DNA of 41,449 nt from positions 1-41,449 of the forward strand of contig JADLBK010000046.1 in assembly GCA_020847755.1 (NCBI GenBank), read 5' to 3'. Of this stretch, positions 35,863-41,449 are shown piece after piece (position 1 is the first letter of the stretch; every line of letters begins with the position of its first letter). This DNA is from Flavobacteriales bacterium (GTDB taxonomy: Bacteria > Bacteroidota > Bacteroidia > Flavobacteriales_F > PHOS-HE28). Under the pieces are notes generated by a model. The model searched no databases. It saw only the letters and a program-made list of their open reading frames with translations, and was not told the DNA's origin. Both the position numbers and the translations under genes were made by a program.

Positions 35863-36980
35863 GCGGCGGCGGGGAAAGTGAGATGGAAGGTGGTGCCCTC
35901 GCCGAGCGTGGATCCCACCGTGATGGAGCCGTTGTGGCCCTGCACGATGCCGTGTACCAAGGAGAGGCCGAGGCCCGTGCCTTCGCCGGCGGGCTTGGTG
36001 GTGAAGAAGGGTTGGAAGATGCGCGGCAGCACGTCGGGCGCGATCCCGCTGCCGTTGTCGGTCACGTCGATGCATACCCTGCCAGCGTCGCCGTGCGTGG
36101 TGATCCGCAACGCGCCTGCTGCGGGCATGGCGGTGAGGGCGTTGAGCACGAGGTTGATGATCACCTGCTCGAACTGCACGGGATCGAGGCGCACGGGGGG
36201 CAGCGCCTCAGCGAAGCGGGTCTCCACCTGCACCTGCCGCTCCTCGCACTGGCGCCGCACCAGCCGCAGCGCGCCGGTGATCAGCTCGTTCACGTCCAGC
36301 ACGCGGAACTGGCTGGGCATCTCGCAGCTGAAGTACATGAGCTTCTTCACCACCTCGCGACCGATGATCGCCGAATCGATGATGCGCTGCAGGTCCTCGC
36401 GACGGGCGGGGTCGGTCTCGTTGGTCTTGAGCAGTTCGGCGTAGCCCAGCACATTGCCCAGCGGGGTGTTCAGCTCGTGCGCGATACCGGCGGTAAGCTC
36501 GCTGAGCAGCATCAGCCGGTCGTTGTGGCGCAGGTGGGCCTCCATCTTCATGCGCTGCTCGCGGTGCTCCTGACGTTCGATCAGCTGGGCCATCTCCGTG
36601 GCGAGTGTCTCCAGCAATTGCTCCTCTTCGGGCAGGAAGACCGGCGTGCCGGGCAGTGCGTCCTCGTCCGGATAGCCGGCCAGCAGCTGGCCGCGCTGCT
36701 GCCCGTTGATGGTGATCGGTGCCGTGATGCGGCGCAGCTCGCCGGGCGGATCGCCGATGTGTTCATCATCCAGGATCACCGCCGCGCGCGCCCGTTCGGG
36801 CCATTGCCAGCCTTGGGGGATCGTGGCCAGGGCGGCTTCCACCAGCGTGCGCCGGTCCGCATGCGGCTCCTGCGCCACGCGGGCCATGGCGTACAGGCAC
36901 TGCAGCTCCTTGATGCGCTCGCGCAACTGGACCGCCGCTCCCTCGTTCAGCCCGGTGGCATCGTGCGCGACATCGCCCAT
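35859..36980 (-). CDS. Soluble sensor histidine kinase with GAF-like input
   Basis: The 373-aa kinase has no membrane span. An N-terminal region (about residues 20-120) looks GAF-like, containing LVEAALATIPQGW and PITINGQQRGQLLAGYP. A coiled linker leads to the HisKA dimerisation domain with phospho-His168 (GIAHELNTPLGNVLGYAEL), then N-box NLVLNALTAM, G1 DNGSGIAPDVL, FFTTKPAGEGTGLGL. It phosphorylates the NtrC-type regulator whose gene overlaps its stop. The signal is unknown; placement next to hemerythrin and Ric genes suggests a redox or NO-linked signal sensed in the cytoplasm. Confidence 0.92.
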
Positions 36981-36984
36981 GGCG

Positions 36985-36992
36985 CAAAGGTA
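36985..36992 (-). promoter_or_regulatory. Bacteroidota -7 promoter element for the histidine kinase
   Basis: On the minus strand it reads TACCTTTG, exact TAnnTTTG, only 4 bp upstream of the ATG at 36980. The transcript would begin at or near the start codon, so translation could be leaderless. Confidence 0.45.
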
Positions 36993-37037
36993 GACCGCGC
37001 CCCCGCGTACCACCGGCCCGGGATCACCCTTCGGAGG

Positions 37038-37472
37038 TCAGGCGTACACGGCGGTGCGACCGCCATGCACCTGGTCGATGCGATCGAGCTCTTCGGCCGT
37101 GGCCCGCTCCTGCACCTGCGGGAACAGTACGCGCTCCTCGAAGCGGATGTGCGCCTCCAGTGCGTCCTCGATCCGGCTGAGCGTGCGCGTCGGATCATCC
37201 GTTGTCAGGAAGAGACGTGCGATGCGGCGGTGTTCGGCGATGGCGCGACGCACCAGCGGATCCCCTGCACCGAGCACGGGGAATACGGCTTCCTCTTCCA
37301 CGGCGAAGTGCGGAAGCAGCTCGCGCTCGAAGACCGTGCGGCACTCGGCCAGCATCTGGTCATGATCGCGGCGTCCCACCAGGTCGCGGCGGATCCGCCA
37401 GCACAACAGCAGGCCGTGGTGGTGCTCGCGGCTCAGGGGCCGCAACTGCGGGTGGCGTTCAAGCGGTGGCAT
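37038..37472 (-). CDS. Hemerythrin-like di-iron protein
   Basis: The 144-aa protein matches the HHE cation-binding/hemerythrin family. It has REHHHGLLLCWRIRRD, HFAVEEEAVFPVL, AEHRRIARLF and AHIRFEERVLFPQ, four helices supplying the His and Glu ligands of a di-iron site. Such proteins bind O2 or NO, or take part in Fe-S repair. It overlaps the end of ric by 14 bp and precedes the kinase by 57 bp, so it is probably in the same operon as ric. Confidence 0.88.
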   Translation of the reverse strand: MPPLERHPQLRPLSREHHHGLLLCWRIRRDLVGRRDHDQMLAECRTVFERELLPHFAVEEEAVFPVLGAGDPLVRRAIAEHRRIARLFLTTDDPTRTLSRIEDALEAHIRFEERVLFPQVQERATAEELDRIDQVHGGRTAVYA

Positions 37473-38199
37473 GGCGCAACTCCGCCTCCAGGGCCAAGGC
37501 CTTCGGGAAGAGGATGTTGTTCTCCAGGTGGATGTGGCGGTGGAGGTCCTCCTCGAACTCGCGCAGCATGGCGTAGGCGGTGCCGTAGGTGGTGCAGCCG
37601 TCGGGCGGGTTGGTGTAGTTGCCGCTCAGTTCGGCGATGCGGCGGAAGCGCTCACCCTCGGCGTCGTGCTCGTGCTCCATCATGGCGTTGGGGTTTTCCA
37701 CGGTGCCGAAATGCGGGGTGGGGGCGGGCAGGTCGTGCAGCCTGGCCTTCTCCAGCTGGTTGATGAAGGGGAAGAGGACCAGCTCCTCCTTCTTCATGTG
37801 GGCGGCCATGGCCTGCACGCAGGCCTGGAACTCCTCCCGGATGGTGAAGAGCTCCGGGTGGCGGTCGCCATGCACGGTGCAGAGCTTGTTGAGGAACTGC
37901 ATCAGGGTGATGGAGCGGGCCTCCACATAGCGGTGATGCACGCGTTCGATGTGCTCGATCAGGCGGCTCAGGGGCCACTGCTTCACATCATCGCCCGTGC
38001 CGCCATCGCGTTCGATGGCTTGGCGGATCTCAATCTCCAAGGTGCCCGGATCAATGCCCTTGGCCCGGCAGACCTCGGCAATTGAACGGCCGCCCTTGCA
38101 GCAGAAGTCGATGCCGTGGGCGTTGAAGACGGCGGCGGTGCGGTAGTCATCGGCCACGATGGAGCCGACGGTGCGCTCGGGGGAGAAGGGGATGGACAT
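37459..38199 (-). CDS. ric: Iron-sulfur cluster repair di-iron protein (Ric/ScdA/YtfE)
   Basis: Ric repairs Fe-S clusters damaged by NO or oxidants using a di-iron site. The 246-aa protein has the N-terminal ScdA domain with HGIDFCCKGGRS (Cys33, Cys34), then a hemerythrin-like four-helix domain with HIERVHHRYVEA, HMKKEELVLFPF, MEHEHDAEG and LHRHIHLENNILFP, which supply His and Glu ligands. Length is standard. A variant of the shared palindrome lies 36 bp upstream, in the promoter. It is the first gene of ric-hemerythrin, and perhaps of the kinase and regulator too. Confidence 0.95.
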   Translation of the reverse strand: MSIPFSPERTVGSIVADDYRTAAVFNAHGIDFCCKGGRSIAEVCRAKGIDPGTLEIEIRQAIERDGGTGDDVKQWPLSRLIEHIERVHHRYVEARSITLMQFLNKLCTVHGDRHPELFTIREEFQACVQAMAAHMKKEELVLFPFINQLEKARLHDLPAPTPHFGTVENPNAMMEHEHDAEGERFRRIAELSGNYTNPPDGCTTYGTAYAMLREFEEDLHRHIHLENNILFPKALALEAELRHATA

Positions 38200-38235
38200 G
38201 GTGTACTGGTGCTCTCAGGTGCGATGCAAATAAAA

Positions 38236-38249
38236 GGACAAAAAGGTCC
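38236..38249. promoter_or_regulatory. Palindrome variant (NO/redox regulon site) upstream of ric
   Basis: GGACAAAAAGGTCC keeps the GGAC/GTCC arms of the regulon palindrome with a different centre (11 of 14 matches to GGACAAATTTGTCC). It is 36 bp upstream of the ric ATG. On the minus strand a TTTATTTG (7/8 to TAnnTTTG) follows it, so a bound repressor would cover the promoter spacer. Confidence 0.5.
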
Positions 38250-38257
38250 AAAAATGA

Positions 38258-38271
38258 ATGACGAACGTCAT
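38258..38271. promoter_or_regulatory. Inverted repeat at the stop of the small membrane-protein gene
   Basis: ATGACG-AA-CGTCAT is a perfect 14-bp dyad that includes the TGA stop of the upstream gene, 9 bp from the ric palindrome. It could be a second operator for ric; the two-base spacer is too short for a stable RNA loop. Confidence 0.35.
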
Positions 38272-38714
38272 CCTTGCCCGGTGGTGACACGGCTCAGCCG
38301 GGTGCCGAGAATGATCAACGCCGCCACCTTCACCACCTCGCCGGTCACGTACAGGAGATGCAGATGCGATGGGCTTGGTGGGTGGCCATGGATGGCCAGC
38401 AGCGCGCGTTCGTCGAGGGCCGGCAGCAGCCACAGGCTTTGAACGATGAGGATGAGCACGGGCAGCACCATGAGCCCGCGGGGAGGCCAGGCCACCCTGC
38501 GCCACAGCAGGTCGGCGAGCAAGGCCACGGCCAGCGCCCATTCCACACGGTTCAAGGCCTGGAACACGAGCCGTCCGATGCCAAGACCGATCGGCAGGGT
38601 GACACCGTGCGCACGGAACTTCAGCCACGCCTCCATGAAGCTGATGGCGCACACGAAGCCCACCCAGACGAAGGCGCAGATGAGCGCGATGGGGTGGTGC
38701 AGCCGGTAGCTCAC
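38268..38714 (-). CDS. Small four-span membrane protein of unknown function
   Basis: The 148-aa inner-membrane protein has four spans (ALICAFVWVGFVCAISFME, VEWALAVALLADLLW, GLMVLPVLILIVQSLWLL, GEVVKVAALIILGT). Histidines sit at the start (MSYRLHHPIAL) and in the last loop (HGHPPSPSHLHLLY), as might ligate heme or a metal. It overlaps the truncated-hemoglobin stop by 4 bp and is thus in the cbb3/hemoglobin operon. I cannot assign a family with confidence; DUF4149-like topology was considered. Confidence 0.65.
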   Translation of the reverse strand: MSYRLHHPIALICAFVWVGFVCAISFMEAWLKFRAHGVTLPIGLGIGRLVFQALNRVEWALAVALLADLLWRRVAWPPRGLMVLPVLILIVQSLWLLPALDERALLAIHGHPPSPSHLHLLYVTGEVVKVAALIILGTRLSRVTTGQG

Positions 38715-39112
38715 TGGATGAAGTCCTGCGAGCGTGTCCGGTAGCGCTCAATGCGCTCTTGGAACATGTCGGCCATGCGCAGCGCATTGCGCTTGGCGAG
38801 GTCGGCCACGGGCCCTTCGAACAGGTCGTCCACCGTGGCCAGGAAGAGCGTGAGCCAGCGTTGGAAGTGCGCGGCACCGATGGGCATGTGCAGATGGGGC
38901 CGCAACGGGGTGCCCGTGTACGACCCCTCGTTGATCAGCACGGTGCCCCAGAAGCGATGCATCTTCTCCAGGTGCTCGGGCCAGCGATCGCCGATGATGC
39001 CGTTGAAGATGCCGCCCAGCAGCTCGTCGTTGCGGACCCTGCCGTAGAAGGAGTCCACCAGGAGCACGATGTGGTCGTGGTGCTGGATGTCCGTGCGCGG
39101 TGCGGACCTCAT
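38711..39112 (-). CDS. Group III truncated hemoglobin
   Basis: The 133-aa protein matches group III (trHbP) globins: DIQHHDHIVLLVDSFYGRVRNDELLGGIFN at the N-terminus, then HRFWGTVLIN and HMPIGAAHFQRWLTLFLATVDD with the proximal-heme His, ending FQERIERYRT. Group III globins are linked to NO handling or O2 delivery to terminal oxidases at low O2. The gene sits between a cbb3 oxidase cluster and ric, which fits both roles. ATG 39112 gives the family start and overlaps the upstream stop by 4 bp. Confidence 0.9.
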   Translation of the reverse strand: MRSAPRTDIQHHDHIVLLVDSFYGRVRNDELLGGIFNGIIGDRWPEHLEKMHRFWGTVLINEGSYTGTPLRPHLHMPIGAAHFQRWLTLFLATVDDLFEGPVADLAKRNALRMADMFQERIERYRTRSQDFIQ

Positions 39113-39522
39113 GCTGCGGGCGGCACGTGCCAGTATTGGATGAAGTAGAACAGGGCGAAGCCGAGGAAGGTGATGAGCAGGGCCCATACCCAGGCGGGTA
39201 TGCCCTTGGGCGTTTCCGAACCGGTGACCAGGAAGCGGTCGGCGCGCTCGCTGCCATAGGCGTTGATGGTGATGGGCATGCGGCCGTCCACCACGTCGCC
39301 ATCATCGAGGCCCACCACGGCGATGTCCGGACCGTTGCGCACCTCGAAGGGCACCGTGCGCACGCCCTCCACACCGCTGGTGGAGCGCGCCACAACACGC
39401 AGGGTGTGCGGCCCATCGGGCAGGCGGGTGGTGTCCAGCACGAACTTCACCGGCGGCTCGAACTCGGCAAAGGGCTCGCGGTCGTCATCGATGTAGAGGC
39501 GGACCAGGCGTTCAGGTTCCAT
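39109..39522 (-). CDS. Ig-like domain protein with C-terminal membrane anchor
   Basis: The 137-aa protein has an extracytoplasmic-looking beta-sandwich (VKFVLDTTRLPDGPHTLRVVARS..., then VVDGRMPITINAYG) and a single C-terminal span (IPAWVWALLITFLGFALFYFIQYW). There is no N-terminal signal, so it may insert by its C-terminal anchor. It overlaps the neighbouring genes on both sides in the cbb3 cluster and is probably an accessory subunit of the oxidase or of its assembly. The family is not identified. Confidence 0.65.
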   Translation of the reverse strand: MEPERLVRLYIDDDREPFAEFEPPVKFVLDTTRLPDGPHTLRVVARSTSGVEGVRTVPFEVRNGPDIAVVGLDDGDVVDGRMPITINAYGSERADRFLVTGSETPKGIPAWVWALLITFLGFALFYFIQYWHVPPAA

Positions 39523-39787
39523 GGGGAATGGATGGGTCGTGGAGGATGATGTGCTTGATGTGGCCGGCGTGCCTTTCCCCCGGCCTCAGCAGCATGCGCA
39601 GGGCAAGGACCAGGGTGATGCCGACGATGATCCCCGCGCTCCACACGATGACGAGGTCCCATTGGCCCTGCGGTCCCGTACCGTGCGTGATGCCGCGCAG
39701 TGGAGCAGGCTGGTTCTTCTGGCACACATCGCAGGCCCATGCGGCCGCACTGACCGCGCTGAACAGAAGGGTGATCAGCGTGCGCAT
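39512..39787 (-). CDS. Small secreted/membrane protein with CxxC motif
   Basis: The 91-aa protein has a signal peptide ending near AAAWA, then ACDVCQKNQP, a CxxC that could bind copper, heme or a disulfide, followed by a single span (WDLVIVWSAGIIVGITLVLAL) and a His-rich tail (HAGHIKHIILH). It shares one base with the upstream cytochrome stop and overlaps the next gene by 11 bp, so it belongs to the oxidase operon. A copper-delivery or assembly role is a guess. Confidence 0.65.
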   Translation of the reverse strand: MRTLITLLFSAVSAAAWACDVCQKNQPAPLRGITHGTGPQGQWDLVIVWSAGIIVGITLVLALRMLLRPGERHAGHIKHIILHDPSIPHGT

Positions 39788-40800
39788 CAGGGCATCAGGG
39801 CAGTGGCCGGCGCCACCGTGGATCGCACGGCGCGGACGGCATCGGGGGTGGTGGCGGGGGCCTCGTTGCCGAAGGCGCCGCGCAGGTAGTTGGCGATGGC
39901 CGCGATCTCCGCATCGGACAGTTGCTCGGCCTGTGCGGGCATCACGCCATACTCGGCCCGCGCATCATAGCCGCCCAGGATGATCGAGAGCATCAGGGTG
40001 GGATCGGGGTCGTTCACCACCGGGCTGCCGGCCAGTGGAGGGAAGGCACCGGCCAGACCCTTGGCTTCCGCACCGTGGCAGGCCGAGCAGGTCTGCACGA
40101 AGAGGTCGGCGCCGTTGGGCAGGTCGCCGGCGGTCTGCGGCATGTCCGCCTCGCTGCGCGCCCCGGGCGATGGCAGGAACACCGGATCGCCGGCGCCGGG
40201 CAGGGGCGCCTGCTTCAGGGTGAGCAGGTAGGCCACCAGGTCCTGTGCCCGCTGGGAGGCCACCAGTACCTTGCTGCTGTCGCGCAGTCGTTCCTTCGGC
40301 ACGGGCACCACCACGGCATCCTCAGCTGGTGTGGCGGTCTCCTCGAAGAGCCATGGGTAGCGCGGCATGATGGAGCCCTTCACCACCATGCGCGGATCGT
40401 AAAGGTGCAGCAGGTGCCACTGTGCCCCCGGCTGCCGCTGTCCGGTGTTGGTGAGGTCCGGACCAGTGCGCTCGCTGCCCAGCAGGGAGGGCGATTGCCG
40501 CCACACGTCCAGGCGCTGCTTGCTGTAGTGGTAGTCGCTGGGGATGCTTGGCCGCTCGCCCCACATGCGATCCATCTCGATGTTGCGCACCTGCTGTGTA
40601 TGGCAGGCGGCGCAGCCCTCGGCCACATAGACCTCCAGCCCGCGCCGTTCGCTCGCGGTCATCGGCGGCATTTCAGGTAACGGTGCGTTGTTGCGTGCCA
40701 TTTCGTTGGCGGGGATCACGGCCACGCCCATGCTCAGCAGCACGAACACCACGAGCGCGACATTGACCAGGTTCTGATGGTCCTTGTGGAAGTTGAGCAT
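39787..40800 (-). CDS. cbb3-type oxidase diheme cytochrome c (CcoO- and CcoP-like fusion)
   Basis: The 337-aa protein has an N-terminal membrane anchor (LVNVALVVFVLLSMGVAVIP), a CcoO-like cytochrome with EGCAACHTQQVR, and a second cytochrome c domain with QTCSACHGAEAKGL. So it combines the CcoO monoheme and a CcoP-like heme in one chain. Met ligands are likely in VKGSIMPRYPW and YGVMPAQ. It lies 4 bp after the ccoN stop. It delivers electrons to the CcoN heme b and heme-copper centre. This fusion differs from the classic separate CcoO and CcoP subunits. Confidence 0.88.
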   Translation of the reverse strand: MLNFHKDHQNLVNVALVVFVLLSMGVAVIPANEMARNNAPLPEMPPMTASERRGLEVYVAEGCAACHTQQVRNIEMDRMWGERPSIPSDYHYSKQRLDVWRQSPSLLGSERTGPDLTNTGQRQPGAQWHLLHLYDPRMVVKGSIMPRYPWLFEETATPAEDAVVVPVPKERLRDSSKVLVASQRAQDLVAYLLTLKQAPLPGAGDPVFLPSPGARSEADMPQTAGDLPNGADLFVQTCSACHGAEAKGLAGAFPPLAGSPVVNDPDPTLMLSIILGGYDARAEYGVMPAQAEQLSDAEIAAIANYLRGAFGNEAPATTPDAVRAVRSTVAPATALMP

Positions 40801-40804
40801 GGCG

Positions 40805-41449
40805 TCAGGCGATGGTGGGGGCTGCTGCGGTTGCTGTGTTCACCGCAGGACGGCGTACCATGGTGATGAAGTTCCAGGCGAAGAGGAGGTGGGAGACGAA
40901 CATCAGCGAGCCACCGATGGCCCGCCAGATCCAGTAGGGCCGTGAGCCGATCACCCCATCGATAAAGGGCCGTCCCTCCAGCCATTGCAGCCCTTTGAAG
41001 GTGCCGCCGGCCATCATGCTGATCATGTAGGCGAGGAGGCCGATGAAGGCCAGCCAGAAGTGTGCGCCCACCAGCAGTTGTGCCGGTTCCCTCCCCGTGA
41101 GCCGTGGCAGGATGGCGTACAGGCAGGCCCACAGCGCGAAGGTGATGATGCCATACATGGTCATATGCGAGTGCGCCACGTTGAAGTCCGTGAAGTGCCA
41201 GAGGTGGTTGGTGAAGCGGAAGGCCTGGAAGCTGCCCTGCGTGCTGCCCACGAAGTAGAAGACCACGGCCACCAGGAAGAAGGGCAGCACGTAGCTGCGG
41301 CCGATGGCCGACCAGCTGCCGCGCATGGTCATCAGGAAGTTGGTGGTGCCCGCCACCACGGGGATGAACATGCCCGCGCTGAACACGATGGCCACCGTCT
41401 GCAGCCACCAGGGCAGGGGCGCGAAGACGAAGTGGTGCGTGCCGATCAG
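40805..41449 (-). CDS. ccoN: cbb3-type cytochrome c oxidase subunit I, C-terminal part (cut by window edge)
   Basis: About 214 C-terminal residues remain. The paired CuB histidines and the following loop read GTHHFVFAPLPWWLQT, then HLWHFTDFNVAHSHMTMYG carries the heme ligands, and PRLTGREPAQLLVGAHFWLAF and PYWIWRAIGGSLMFVSHLLFAWN follow. The match to CcoN is close. CcoN reduces O2 to water with high affinity. The start lies beyond 41449. The diheme cytochrome gene follows after 4 bp. Confidence 0.95.
   Translation of the reverse strand: MIGTHHFVFAPLPWWLQTVAIVFSAGMFIPVVAGTTNFLMTMRGSWSAIGRSYVLPFFLVAVVFYFVGSTQGSFQAFRFTNHLWHFTDFNVAHSHMTMYGIITFALWACLYAILPRLTGREPAQLLVGAHFWLAFIGLLAYMISMMAGGTFKGLQWLEGRPFIDGVIGSRPYWIWRAIGGSLMFVSHLLFAWNFITMVRRPAVNTATAAAPTIA

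Overview
The window looks like chromosomal DNA of a GC-rich Bacteroidota bacterium, probably Flavobacteriales. The evidence is Bacteroidota-type -7 promoter elements (TAnnTTTG) close to several start codons, a DUF6728-type small membrane protein, a secreted hydrolase with the tandem C-terminal repeats typical of that group, and a clade II (Sec-type) nitrous oxide reductase operon. I saw no tRNA, rRNA, CRISPR array, transposase or phage gene.

Layout. 1-9.0 kb is mostly housekeeping: uvrB (cut by the window edge), a DinB-like protein, DUF6728, an Fe(3+)-type ABC permease and binding lipoprotein without an ATPase, miaA, a pRiA4b ORF-3-like protein, a secreted alpha/beta hydrolase and a CCA-adding-type nucleotidyltransferase. 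9.0-17.1 kb is a denitrification block. A heme-copper-oxidase-like membrane protein is divergent from a nos operon: cytochrome c, nosZ, NosB-like, nosL, nosD, nosF, nosY, CopD-like. 17.2-23.2 kb holds a fasciclin lipoprotein, a B12-dependent ribonucleotide reductase and nadAB. 23.2-25.5 kb encodes a quinol-NO-reductase homologue whose active-site and quinone-site residues are changed as in putative NO dismutases (Nod). 25.9-29.1 kb is a two-gene unit, a TIM-barrel-like protein plus a tyrosine phenol-lyase/tryptophanase. 29.2-32.6 kb is a Gre/Rnk-type factor and pntA1-pntA2-pntB. 32.7-34.3 kb is glutamate dehydrogenase with a Cys-rich protein behind a likely sigma-54 promoter. 34.5-39.1 kb is an NtrC-type regulator, histidine kinase, hemerythrin, Ric/ScdA di-iron repair protein, a small membrane protein and a group III truncated hemoglobin. 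39.1-41.4 kb is a cbb3-type oxidase cluster (the ccoN end is cut by the window).

How the genes work together. Most of 9-25 kb and 34-41 kb concerns N-oxides and low oxygen. N2O is reduced by NosZ, NO is handled by the Nod-like enzyme, truncated hemoglobin, Ric and hemerythrin, and O2 is respired by a cbb3 oxidase. A shared 14-bp palindrome (GGACAAATTTGTCC and variants) lies upstream of the nos operon, the fasciclin gene, nadAB and ric, suggesting one NO- or redox-responsive regulon. The regulator itself is not in the window. The most exciting reading is a bacterium that might dismutate NO to N2 and O2, use the O2 with its cbb3 oxidase and also scavenge N2O. This is inferred from residues and gene content and is not demonstrated.
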